From Chrysochromulina parva (Eukaryota; Haptophyta; Prymnesiales; Chrysochromulinaceae), in the NCBI GenBank assembly GCA_002887195.1, contig PJAB01000151.1, positions 1 through 37,429 of the forward strand: a DNA stretch of 37,429 bases. Reading direction: 5' to 3'. Every line of letters begins with the position of its first letter. The stretch's first letter is position 1. The translations under genes and the position numbers were made by a program. Positions 27,157-35,917 of this stretch are shown here, piece after piece. The notes under the pieces are model-generated. The model saw only the letters and a program-made list of their open reading frames with translations. It was not told the DNA's origin and searched no databases.

Positions 27157-28611
27157 CTACACGAGCGGCGCGTTGTACAACAAGATCCCGTGCGCACGCG
27201 CGCGCTGGAAGAGCCGCCGACGCTCGGCGTCGAAGACCTCGTAGTCGTGCGGCAGCAGGTGGCTGCGCAAGTACGGGTGCTGGCTGCTCTGATTGGCCGC
27301 AGGCAGGTTGCCGCCGCTCGCGCCCGAGCTGGGCGTCCACGCATGCTGAGACACGTCCAGCTTGCCAAAGTGATCGGGCAGCTCAAGCTTGAGGAGCTGC
27401 AGCGAGAGCGCGAGGTCCTCGGCGATGCCCACCCAGGCGAAGCAGCTCGCGAGCGTTCGGCCCGCGAGAAGCGCCGAGCTCTTCCACCCGCCGCCGCCCG
27501 CGGCCTGGTACGCCCCGAACCACGGCGTGTAGATCTCCTTGACGATGCCCGCAGTGAACCGGCCAAGAACGTGCTGCGTCTCGCTCGAAGTGAGTGGCCA
27601 GGGCATGTTGCCTTGGGCGCGCACGGCACCGATCGCGGCGGCAAAGCCGTGCCGCGGCGTGTGCTCGTCGCACAGCTTCGTCTGCCGATTCTTAAAGCGG
27701 AAGGAGGTGAACATCGTGCACCACTGGAACTTGAAGTTGCACACGCACGCGTCGAGTTGGAAGGTGTAGGCCGACTGCGCGCGCTCGCCCGGGTCTCGCA
27801 GCAGCGCGAGCAAGCGCACTGCCGGCTGCACGCTTGGGCACGGCGCAAGCGTCCAATCGGGCCAGCGCTCCATGGCAACCATGATCGCGCCTGGCCGCTT
27901 GAGCGTGCCCATGTGCTGACACACAGCCGCCATCTCGCCGCCGAGCGTCGAGCACGCTGCCGTCAGTCCGTCGAGGCCCGCGCACATGCCGTAGTTGCTC
28001 GACGGCAGCTTGTCGCTGCCAAAGAAGGTCAGGTCACCAGTAGCGCGTGCACCACCACCGCCGCCGGCGCCGCTCGTTGATGAGGGCGACGTGCCGCACG
28101 CGCCCCGAGACTGCCTAGCCGCGCACGTGCTCAGCAGCTGGCACATGAGCCCGCTGCCTGTCCGCGGTAGCCTCGCAAATAAAAACAGCGGCTCCGCCGA
28201 CGGCGGCCCTGGCGGCGGTGCAGGGCAGCTGGCGAGCCGCGCTTGCAACGCGTCGGCGAGCTCGATGGGTACATCATTACCCAGTTTGGCACGCGGTGCA
28301 GCCGTTGTGGCCGAGGACAACGCTGAGGATGTGGGCCCGGATGTTGCAGACTCGAATGTTGACATGGGCGCGGGCATGGGCGCGGGCGCGGGCGCGGGCG
28401 CGAGCTGTTTGCATGCGCAGCAATTGCGCTCGGGCCAATTAAAATGCTCTCCGCCCGTCCATTCTTTGCCCGGTTTGAAGCCATGCCCGTTGCACCACCC
28501 CTCGGCACTGTAGTCCGCGCACGATTTACCGCTGTGGTTGTCCCACTTTGCGTCGTCTACGCACACGCGTTGTGCACTGATTGCGACGGCGACTAAGAGG
28601 AGGCCAGCCAT
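27157..28611 (-). CDS. Secreted/Golgi sulfotransferase-like protein with N-terminal Cys-rich domain
   Basis: Predicted carbohydrate sulfotransferase of the PAPS-dependent type. A signal peptide or anchor (MAGLLLVAVAISA) is followed by a small Cys-rich module (17-67) with six cysteines and conserved-looking tryptophans (W23, W39, W51, W59) ending NCCACK. A Pro-Ala linker (71-83) leads to the catalytic domain. LPRTGSG at 148-154 fits the 5'-phosphosulfate-binding loop and LLALLRDPGERAQSAYTF (269-284) fits the 3'-phosphate-binding segment with R272 and S280. The overall pattern is closest to the 2-O/uronyl sulfotransferase group, but the acceptor is unknown. Such enzymes could sulfate algal cell-surface polysaccharides. 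A Gly/Ala/Ser-rich insert (about 165-192) separates the two motifs. The Cys-rich module is not one I can name. Sulfotransferase call is good, acceptor unassigned. Confidence 0.75.
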   Translation of the reverse strand: MAGLLLVAVAISAQRVCVDDAKWDNHSGKSCADYSAEGWCNGHGFKPGKEWTGGEHFNWPERNCCACKQLAPAPAPAPMPAPMSTFESATSGPTSSALSSATTAAPRAKLGNDVPIELADALQARLASCPAPPPGPPSAEPLFLFARLPRTGSGLMCQLLSTCAARQSRGACGTSPSSTSGAGGGGGARATGDLTFFGSDKLPSSNYGMCAGLDGLTAACSTLGGEMAAVCQHMGTLKRPGAIMVAMERWPDWTLAPCPSVQPAVRLLALLRDPGERAQSAYTFQLDACVCNFKFQWCTMFTSFRFKNRQTKLCDEHTPRHGFAAAIGAVRAQGNMPWPLTSSETQHVLGRFTAGIVKEIYTPWFGAYQAAGGGGWKSSALLAGRTLASCFAWVGIAEDLALSLQLLKLELPDHFGKLDVSQHAWTPSSGASGGNLPAANQSSQHPYLRSHLLPHDYEVFDAERRRLFQRARAHGILLYNAPLV

Positions 28612-28827
28612 GACTCGACCGCTCTAGCTCAACGTGGTCCTCTACCGCTAGACTCACGCAAAATAGTACCATATTTGGTAAGTGAACAAGAATTTGGGAA
28701 AAAAGCCACAGGGCGGGGACTATCTGAACTATGTTTTGGTCTCGACGAGTGCGTGCTACCTTTTAAGTGTGTACTTACAGCTTCCATTGATTCGGTGAGT
28801 GCCAGAGTGTGGCAATCAAGGAACACG

Positions 28828-30414
28828 TCACCACTTGGTACCCTGCCTACCCTGCTGGCTCCCTGTTCCGAGCGGACCTTCCTTCCCGTAGATGCGCATC
28901 GCGAGTCCAATCAAGATCGTCATGTTGAGGACACCAAAGCTCGACATCACTCCAACCAGACCACAACCCCGGCGCATCATGAACTCAAGGCTGAGTATTG
29001 TGAGGACCTGCGCGACCACGTTCGTCTTCCAGAGGCATCCCCACATCCCAATGCCCATCGCCGTGCCCTCCATCGCACAGCATGCGGGGTTGGTAATCTG
29101 GATCAGCGCGCCCACCACGACGGCGGGAGCGGCGGCGGACCGGATGGCGGCGTTGGGCGTGAAGAGCCGAAGCAGGTGGGGAAGGGCCGTCAGCTGTGCT
29201 GTGCAGACCAAGCAGCCGAGCACCACGCTCCAGCCCAAGACACGCTTGGATGCCAAGGCGGCCTCGTTCACCGAGATGGCGGCACGCGAGGCGACGTAGG
29301 CTGAGGAGGTTGCCTGCATGGCTTGGCTTACCGTCTCGCCCAGCAAGTAGAGAGTCATCGCGATCGAGAAAGCGGCTCCCGTGAGGCCCGAGACATCCAT
29401 CGACTGGGCAGCCTTGGTACGCGCAAGCATGATCAACATCAACGTCACGTCCGTCACTGGCAGCCCAATCACATCCAGTGCAGCCCACCTCGAAGGAGAG
29501 TTTCTTTTGCCCGTGGTGGCCTTGCTGCGGTGTGCTTCGCCGTTCTCCGCCACGGAATCCGCCGCACCGCTCATCAGCAATGCTACCGTTCTCAAGTTGG
29601 GAGGCGTTAGGATGCCCTTCAACGACGCCAGCCGCAGGCGCAGTAGCAGGACGAAGTACATGCATGCAGAGCAAATCTCTGCAACAGCTGTCGCAACTGC
29701 CGTACCCGCAACACCGAGTCCGGTACCAAACATGAGAACCGGATCCAACGCCATGTCGAGCACGTTTTGGCAGAAGGCGACGCGGAGCGGAGTCAGAGCG
29801 TTAAGCGTCCCTCGGAAAGCAGCGAACGCAACGGCAGAGAAGGCTGCAGCCACAGCACTGATCGACCGCAGCCGTAAGTATCGAGCAGCAAACGGAGCTG
29901 CCAACGCCCCTTCCGGCAACACAGTGCGCAGGACGTGGTGCGGCCACCCCACGAGGGCGATCATGCCTAAGGCTCCGAGCGCGCAAGCAACGAAGAGCGA
30001 GTTGCACGTGCGGTCGTGCACGCCTTCGACGTCGCCAGCTGCAAACGCCCGCGCCACCAACGGGGACGTCACTTTCGGGACAAAAATTAAGATGTTGAAC
30101 AGGGAATTGAACACTTGGTTGGCGACGCCCTGTCCGGCCAGCGAAATAGCATCGCCAAACCTTCCCACCCAAAAGGTGTCCAAAGCGCCAGGAATCGACG
30201 GGAGCGCTAGATTCACCAAGGAAGGAGCGTAAAGGCTCATGATTTGTCGGTCCATATCGTCGCCCTGCGGCAGCCAATTGCTCTTTTTGGTCTTACTCGA
30301 TGGAAGCCGAGGCGACCTTTGTCCACGGTGGGCAGTTGGGTAGACCTTCGATGAATCCTGGTCGAGCGCATAGGTGCATGTGATGAGCGCCACAAACGCA
30401 CATGCCATGCGCAT
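28828..30414 (-). CDS. MATE-family multidrug/metabolite exporter
   Basis: Predicted cation- or organic-acid-coupled transporter of 528 residues with the MATE layout of two six-helix bundles. PSLVNLALPSIPGALDTFWVGRFGDA (first bundle, about 65-90) is the family's helix-1 signature, and GVANQVFNSLFNILIFVPKV follows. The second half repeats the pattern (SMDVSGLTGAAFSIAMTLYLLG, then AMEGTAMGIGMWGCLWKTNV). The N-terminal 17 residues are signal-peptide-like (MRMACAFVALITCTYA), followed by a basic, Ser-rich stretch, which in a secondary-plastid alga would suit a plastid envelope protein. A hydrophilic loop (about 275-310) joins the bundles. The substrate is unknown; plant plastid and vacuolar MATEs move flavonoids, salicylate precursors or citrate. 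Location is inference. Confidence 0.86.
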   Translation of the reverse strand: MRMACAFVALITCTYALDQDSSKVYPTAHRGQRSPRLPSSKTKKSNWLPQGDDMDRQIMSLYAPSLVNLALPSIPGALDTFWVGRFGDAISLAGQGVANQVFNSLFNILIFVPKVTSPLVARAFAAGDVEGVHDRTCNSLFVACALGALGMIALVGWPHHVLRTVLPEGALAAPFAARYLRLRSISAVAAAFSAVAFAAFRGTLNALTPLRVAFCQNVLDMALDPVLMFGTGLGVAGTAVATAVAEICSACMYFVLLLRLRLASLKGILTPPNLRTVALLMSGAADSVAENGEAHRSKATTGKRNSPSRWAALDVIGLPVTDVTLMLIMLARTKAAQSMDVSGLTGAAFSIAMTLYLLGETVSQAMQATSSAYVASRAAISVNEAALASKRVLGWSVVLGCLVCTAQLTALPHLLRLFTPNAAIRSAAAPAVVVGALIQITNPACCAMEGTAMGIGMWGCLWKTNVVAQVLTILSLEFMMRRGCGLVGVMSSFGVLNMTILIGLAMRIYGKEGPLGTGSQQGRQGTKW

Positions 30415-30477
30415 CTCTCTGATTCGACGGGGCCTTCGCGATCCACGTTGCGGACCGCCCGAGACGCTGCTTCTTAA

Positions 30478-30519
30478 CTGTGAACAATGGCTGTGAACTC
30501 CAAGGAAAAGTCTGTGAAC
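30478..30519 (-). promoter_or_regulatory. Three copies of GTTCACAG upstream of the MATE gene
   Basis: On the MATE coding strand GTTCACAG occurs at 30519-30512, 30498-30491 and 30485-30478, within 42 bp and 64-105 bp before the start codon. A 14-base word, TTCACAGCCATTGT, covering the middle copy, also occurs just before the TYW2 start codon on the same strand (37216-37203). It may be a protein-binding site; this is unproven. Confidence 0.35.
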
Positions 30520-30686
30520 TCTCTGATCGTTTTGTCGTCAAAATCGGCGGGTTACTCGGACCTCTCTTGGCCTGGAGGCCATGTCTGATGTACATCAACA
30601 CATCTGGCGCTTACCCCCTGCTCCTTGGATCGGGGCACCAACTAGGAACAGCGACGCTTTGCGCGACGCGTGCGCTGACGCGCGCG

Positions 30687-31703
30687 CTAGGGCGACTGGT
30701 GACGCCAGCCGGCGACGTAATACATCTCGATGAGCTGCGGCAGCGACTTCTCCTGTAGAACGGTCTGTGCTCGGTACACGGAGGCGAGCTCCTTGCCATA
30801 CTCCGTGATGCCCGCGTCGAGCGCCTCTTTCTCGCCGTCGCTCCAGGCGACTCGCCGCTGGTGCTCGCGCAGGCGCTGCAGCCAGAGCACCGAGTTGGCC
30901 GCCGCCGCGCGGCCGGGTGGCTTCGTCGGCGCGTCGGCGGGCGACGGCGGCGGCTGCATCCACGCGACGCAGTGGCGGAGCGCGGCGAGCGCCGCCTCAG
31001 CGTTGTAGCGCAGATCGTGCAGGATGGAGAGGGCGACCTCCTCGGAGAAGCGCGGCGCGCCATCGGCGCGCGCGAGGACGGCCTTGGTCTGTTCAAGGTA
31101 GTCGAGCACCTTGGCCTGCGGCATCTTTGGCTGGTAGACGAGCTGGTCCTTCCGCACCTCGCGCGACATGGCCTTGTTGCTTCCCATGCTGCCCATGTAG
31201 CGCGACGGTGCGATCTGGTAGTCAGGCCCCTGCATGGGCTCCTGGTACGGGTACTCGCCCCCGATGAGGACCTGCGGCTCACGCGCGGCCGCTTGTCGCT
31301 CAAGGTCTGCCTGGTGGTCAGCGTGTAGCCGCTCGGCGGCAGCCAGCACGGGCGCAGGCACAAGCGCGAAGCCAGCCTCCATGTCGAGGAGATGCTGGTG
31401 GTGGAGCGCCGAGTCACTCGGGAGCTGCGCGCTCACCGCCTGCGCGAATTGCGCAGGCATCGCGCCCAGAGCCTCACGCACTTCAAGCAGACGAAAGCGC
31501 GCAGATCGTGGGCCGTAGGGCCATGCGGCCGCACGGCCGGCAGCGCCCTTGTTACGCACGGCGCGCAGCGGCCCGCTCGCGTTGCCGCCGCTGCTGGGAG
31601 AGGCCACCGGCGGCGGGAATCGCGCCGCGACCATGCTCAGCCTCTTCCGCGGCGACGAAAGCGACATTGCGAGAAAGACGGGTCCCGGGAAGAGTTTGCG
31701 CAA
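30687..31703 (-). CDS. ELM2-SANT corepressor-type protein
   Basis: Predicted subunit of a histone deacetylase complex, related in layout to MIER/MTA/RCOR proteins. The frame is 338 residues from the ATG at 31703; a second ATG at 31667 (MSLSSPRK) is as likely. Residues about 145-245 look like an ELM2 domain (VLIGGEYPYQ, later VLDYLEQTKAVL and SEEVALSILHDLRYNAEAAL), and 286-332 is a SANT domain (WSDGEKEALDAGITEYGKEL, ending SLPQLIEMYYV), the pair that binds and activates class I HDACs. The N-terminal 140 residues are low in complexity and basic. No zinc finger or BAH domain is visible, so MTA proper is unlikely. It is head-to-head with the UHM-PRP5 gene about 110 bp away. Confidence 0.8.
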   Translation of the reverse strand: MRKLFPGPVFLAMSLSSPRKRLSMVAARFPPPVASPSSGGNASGPLRAVRNKGAAGRAAAWPYGPRSARFRLLEVREALGAMPAQFAQAVSAQLPSDSALHHQHLLDMEAGFALVPAPVLAAAERLHADHQADLERQAAAREPQVLIGGEYPYQEPMQGPDYQIAPSRYMGSMGSNKAMSREVRKDQLVYQPKMPQAKVLDYLEQTKAVLARADGAPRFSEEVALSILHDLRYNAEAALAALRHCVAWMQPPPSPADAPTKPPGRAAAANSVLWLQRLREHQRRVAWSDGEKEALDAGITEYGKELASVYRAQTVLQEKSLPQLIEMYYVAGWRHQSP

Positions 31704-31811
31704 AGAGCCGAACCAAATTCAGTTTGCGTCGAGCAAGCCTTCGCTCTTCGTGGGGGAAATATCCTTAAGAGGGGATGGTGCGCGACGGCCCTTTTCTGCG
31801 GAATTGCCGCA
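31704..31811. promoter_or_regulatory. Compact divergent promoter of the ELM2-SANT and PRP5-like genes
   Basis: Only 108 bp (up to 144 bp with the second ELM2-SANT start) separate the start codons. The + strand frame of the helicase is open far upstream through this region and antisense to ELM2-SANT, but that upstream translation has no domain, so I place the helicase start at 31812. Confidence 0.45.
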
Positions 31812-34800
31812 ATGGCCGACAAGCGTAAGCTCGACGAGCTTCTTTCACCGGCGTCACGCGAGCTCGAGTCCGCGCGGCTCGACGTGATGCAGCTCAAGAG
31901 GCAGGCCAAGCTCAGAGCCTTGGAGCTGCTCGCAGATGCTTCCGGCACCAAGCCTGCCGCTGCCAGCTCCTCTTCTGCAGGCACTGGCTCAGAGGCTACC
32001 GCAGCTCAGCGTGAGGGACCGCCTGACGAGGACGACGCTGTCTGGAACGAGGACGGAGATGATGAGTTTGACGCCTCAGCGCCAAGACGTGCAGATTTGA
32101 GCATCGTCCTCGCCAATGGGCGCGGCGACGCAGGCACCAGGCAGAGCGGCCGAGGACTGAACAGTGTCGACTCGACGGTCGAGCCCGACGAGCGCGCGGA
32201 CGCGCTCGAGGCATACATGAATGCGATCTCCGCCCAGGCCGACGCCGAGCGGCGGCCGGCTCGCGAGGGCAACTCGCGCTGTGTGCTGCTCGTGGGCGTG
32301 CTGAGTGCCGCCAATGCCAGCGATGTGCAGGAGGTGCACACGACGCGCATGGAGACAGGGCACGAATGCTCTCGATGGGGCAATCTGTTGCGCGTCCACG
32401 CTGTTGGCACAGTCGATCCCGATGGCGCGCCCACGCCCGCGGAGCAGGTCGGACGCATCTTTGTCGAGTTCGAGGACGCCGAGGCCGCGGCCGAGTGCGC
32501 GCGCTCGATGGATGGACGCTTCTTTGACGGTCGGCGAGTGACGGCGAGCTTCTATCCATTGGACGCCTTCCTCGCGGGCGACCTCGGCCACGAGGGCGCC
32601 GTCGTGCAGCAGACAGCTATCACGTGGGAAGACATTGTCGCCATGAACTCGCGGCCGGCCTCGTCATGGGACACAATGGCGAACGCGGCCTTGCCAGCCA
32701 GCGGCCTTGGCTCCAGCAGTGCGGCCGCCATGGAGGTGGATGACGCGACGCCGGCGACCAATGTGGAGGGCGCTTCGGCAGTTGAGTTGCCGCCGCCTGC
32801 TGCCTCGACGGCAGCCGCGTCGTCGTCGGCGACGGCGGAGACAGAGACGTCCGCAGCTGCTGCTGGTATCCCCGCCACTGCCGCAGTCGCTGCCGTACCC
32901 GAGGCGTTGGAGGAGCCCTCCAACTTCCACGCTGAGTTCATGCGCGCGATGCGGGCGCAGGCTGCGGAGGCGGCGCGCCAGGCGGCGCATGCGTCACAGG
33001 AGCTGCTAGAGGGGCGCGACGACGCAATGGACGCGCTCGTCGAAGAGTTCCCCGAGGCGGCTGAGCATGTAGAGGCACCCGAGGGCGAGGACGAGGAGGA
33101 GGACGAGGCGGATAGAGCGCTCGCCGCGCGAGCGAAGAAGAAGGAGCTGCCCAAGATCGACCACAGCACAGTCGAATACGCACCCTTCCGCAAAAACTTT
33201 TACGTCGAGGTGCCCGAGATAAGCAATATGAGCGAGGAGCAGGTCGAGGAGCTGCGCAAATCGCTTGACAGTATCAAGGTGCGTGGCAAGCGCTGCCCAC
33301 GACCCATCAAGCGTTGGACGCAGTGCGGCCTCTCCGACCGGCTGCTCGGCGCCATCGCCAAGGCGGGCTACGGCAAGCCATTCCCGATCCAGGCACAGTC
33401 GCTGCCCGCCATCATGTCGGGCCGCGACGTCATTGGCATCGCCAAGACGGGCAGCGGCAAGACCATGGGCTACGCGCTGCCATTGCTGCGGCACGTAATG
33501 GACCAGCCAGCGCTCGCGCCCGGCGACGGCCCCATCGGCCTCGTGATGGTACCGACGCGCGAGTTGGCGATGCAGGTCTACCGCGAGGTCGCCAAGTTCG
33601 CCAAGGTGGTCGGCCTCGCAACCGCCGCAGTGTACGGCGGCGCCGATCTCAAGGCCCAGATCGCCGAACTCAAGCGCGGCGCCGAGATCGTAGTGTGCAC
33701 GCCCGGGCGCATGATCGACATGCTCACGGCCAACTCGGGGCGCGTGACTAACCTGCGCCGCGCCACGTACGTCGTGCTCGATGAGGCCGACCGCATGTTC
33801 GATATGGGCTTCGCGCCACAGATCGACCGGATCGTTGGCAACACGCGGCCCGACCGGCAGACGTTGCTCTTCTCGGCGACCTTCCCACAGGCTGTCGAGA
33901 AGCTCGCGCGCTCGGTGCTCACCAAGCCGGTGCAGATCATCGTCGGCGGCATCTCCGTCGTCTCGAATATGATCGAGCAGCACGTGGAGGTGCTCTCCGC
34001 GGAGCAGAAGCTGCCGCGGCTCTGCCACCTGCTGCGCCAGCATTACGACGAGGGGCAGCAGCTCGTCTTCGTCGACACTCAGGAGGCGAGCGACAACCTC
34101 TTCCGTCAGCTCCTCAAGCAGAACTTGCCATGTGCCACGCTGCACGGCGGCATGGGGCAGGACGATCGTGATTCGACCATCGCCAACTTCAAGAATGGCG
34201 ACATCAGCGTGCTCGTCGCCACCTCGGTCGCCGCACGTGGCCTCGACGTCAAGGGGCTCGCCGTCGTCATCAACTACGAGGTGCCCAACCACTACGAGGA
34301 CTACGTGCACCGCGTGGGACGGACGGGGCGCGCTGGCAACACGGGGATCGCGTACACCTTCCTCGCGCCCGACGAGGAGAAGTTCGCGCCCGACCTGGTG
34401 AAGGCCATGGAGGCGGCGGGCCAGGAGCCTCCCGACGAGTTGCTCTGCATGGCCAACTCATACCAGGCCAAGCGGCGCAACGGCGAGCTAAGTACAAAAG
34501 ACTACCGAACCTCGGGCTTCAAGTCGGGCAAGGGCATCAGCCTCGACGCGGAAAGCCTCGCCAAGGAGGAGAAGCACAAGCGCGAGGCGCGCCGGGCGGC
34601 GCAGCGGGCGGCCGGCGTAGAGCTCGACGATGCCGACGACGACGACGATGACGATGCCGTTGTGGTCTCGCAGGGGCGCGGCGCGGCCGGCAGCAGCGGC
34701 CAGCTCGACATGATGGACACGGGCGCCTCGGTCGCGGCTGCCGCGGCGCAGGCGGCCAAGACGTTGCAGAAGCAACTGGGCAACGTGCAGGGCGGCAACG

Positions 34801-35546
34801 CTATCGCAGCTGAGGTCAAGAAGCGCATGCTCGAGGCCTCCAAGGCGGCCAAGGAGGTCTCTGCGCTTGCAGCCGCCAACGGTGGCGGGATGGGGCTCGC
34901 GCAGAGCACCGTTGCGGTGGCCGAGGGCTCTGCCGGTGCCAGCAGCACCAGCAGCACGAGCAGCATCGGCGGCGCCGCCGGCGCCGCCGCTTCGGTGAAT
35001 CCGCTCGCGTTCGCCGCGGCTGCGGGTGCCGCCGCGCTCAACTTGCCAGCTCCCAGCCCCGTCGTCGACGCGGCTACGCAGCTCCAGAATGCACGCATGG
35101 CGTCACTGCCGCCAGCTGTGCGGAAGGCGCTGGAGGCGGCGCAGGAGAAGGCTGCGGAGGTGGCGCGCAAGCAGCGCGCGGAGGCTGAGGCCCAGGCCGC
35201 TGCGGCGCGCGAGGCGCTGCTTAAGGCGCAGCCAGTGCGCACCGAGCGGTACAAGAGCGAGCTCGAGATCAACGACTATCCACAGATGGCGCGCCAGAAG
35301 GTGATGGCTCGAGAAGTCATCCTTGGCATCTCGGAGCTCACCAAGGCCGCCATCACCGCGAAGGGCTCCTACTTCCCGCCCGGCCGCAACCCGCCGGCGG
35401 GCGAGCGCAAGCTCTATTTCTTGATCGAGAGCGACAGCGACGCCAACGTGAGAGCGGCGCGCAAGGAGCTCAAGCGCTCACTTGATGAGCACGCAGCCCT
35501 TGGCGCTCCGGCGGAAGCGGATCGGTACGCCAAGTACAAGATCTGA
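31812..35546 (+). CDS. DDX46: UHM - PRP5/DDX46 DEAD-box splicing helicase
   Basis: Predicted spliceosomal ATPase that remodels U2 snRNP during branch-site selection. The start is taken at 31812 (MADKRKLDELLSPASRELES), giving 1,244 residues. Residues about 155-262 are an RRM of the U2AF-homology (UHM) kind: RCVLLVGVLS, then GRIFVEFEDAEAAAECARSM, and R236-F-F238, the R-x-F that grips Trp-containing ligand motifs. The helicase core has AKTGSGKT (544-551), DEAD-type motif DEAD (657-660), SATFP, a second RecA lobe with HGGMGQDDRDSTIANFKNG, and HRVGRTGRAG. The C-terminal block from about 1147 (YKSELEINDYPQ to KELKRSLDE) is the KH-like end typical of DDX46/PRP5, not other DEAD-box proteins. An Ala/Glu-rich linker and coiled stretches fill the gaps. 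Human DDX46 and yeast Prp5 have no UHM, so the N-terminal domain is the unusual part. Confidence 0.9.
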   Translation: MADKRKLDELLSPASRELESARLDVMQLKRQAKLRALELLADASGTKPAAASSSSAGTGSEATAAQREGPPDEDDAVWNEDGDDEFDASAPRRADLSIVLANGRGDAGTRQSGRGLNSVDSTVEPDERADALEAYMNAISAQADAERRPAREGNSRCVLLVGVLSAANASDVQEVHTTRMETGHECSRWGNLLRVHAVGTVDPDGAPTPAEQVGRIFVEFEDAEAAAECARSMDGRFFDGRRVTASFYPLDAFLAGDLGHEGAVVQQTAITWEDIVAMNSRPASSWDTMANAALPASGLGSSSAAAMEVDDATPATNVEGASAVELPPPAASTAAASSSATAETETSAAAAGIPATAAVAAVPEALEEPSNFHAEFMRAMRAQAAEAARQAAHASQELLEGRDDAMDALVEEFPEAAEHVEAPEGEDEEEDEADRALAARAKKKELPKIDHSTVEYAPFRKNFYVEVPEISNMSEEQVEELRKSLDSIKVRGKRCPRPIKRWTQCGLSDRLLGAIAKAGYGKPFPIQAQSLPAIMSGRDVIGIAKTGSGKTMGYALPLLRHVMDQPALAPGDGPIGLVMVPTRELAMQVYREVAKFAKVVGLATAAVYGGADLKAQIAELKRGAEIVVCTPGRMIDMLTANSGRVTNLRRATYVVLDEADRMFDMGFAPQIDRIVGNTRPDRQTLLFSATFPQAVEKLARSVLTKPVQIIVGGISVVSNMIEQHVEVLSAEQKLPRLCHLLRQHYDEGQQLVFVDTQEASDNLFRQLLKQNLPCATLHGGMGQDDRDSTIANFKNGDISVLVATSVAARGLDVKGLAVVINYEVPNHYEDYVHRVGRTGRAGNTGIAYTFLAPDEEKFAPDLVKAMEAAGQEPPDELLCMANSYQAKRRNGELSTKDYRTSGFKSGKGISLDAESLAKEEKHKREARRAAQRAAGVELDDADDDDDDDAVVVSQGRGAAGSSGQLDMMDTGASVAAAAAQAAKTLQKQLGNVQGGNAIAAEVKKRMLEASKAAKEVSALAAANGGGMGLAQSTVAVAEGSAGASSTSSTSSIGGAAGAAASVNPLAFAAAAGAAALNLPAPSPVVDAATQLQNARMASLPPAVRKALEAAQEKAAEVARKQRAEAEAQAAAAREALLKAQPVRTERYKSELEINDYPQMARQKVMAREVILGISELTKAAITAKGSYFPPGRNPPAGERKLYFLIESDSDANVRAARKELKRSLDEHAALGAPAEADRYAKYKI

Positions 35547-35917
35547 AACGCCCGCGTGGGCGTGTCCGACGCTCGAGTGCCACACGCCACGGGTCGGCGC
35601 GCCGTCGCAGCACCGCGGCAGCGAGACTTATCCCGAGACGCGAGAGGGCTCGCCGCTCGTACTACGCACAGAGAACATAAACTTCGTACTAGATACAACG
35701 ATTACGATAAATGGATAGGAGGGATTCGTTCGGTTACCGTACGTTATAGTGACAGCGTTGACGGTTGAGGAAACTTTCTGATGTCGTCTGTCGGGCGGTT
35801 TGCGCATCCGGGATCGCACTACTCGACTTCTACTCCGGCCCCCGAACGAACGCGCAATCGTGCTGCATCGCCGGTCGTGAGACGTGCGGTGACGCAATGC
35901 GGACGATTCACGATATG
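35547..35917. other. Spacer between convergent PRP5-like and TYW2 genes
   Basis: About 370 bp with no convincing gene. It turns AT-richer between 35670 and 35780, as expected for 3' ends. Confidence 0.4.

Noticed and set aside
31392..31811. 140-codon N-terminal extension of the PRP5-like protein
   Set aside because: The extension is antisense to the ELM2-SANT coding region and has no domain; the ATG at 31812 starts a sensible sequence.
33006..34310. 434-codon frame antisense to the PRP5-like helicase
   Set aside because: It mirrors the conserved helicase core, has no recognisable domain, and is explained by GC-rich third codon positions on the opposite strand.
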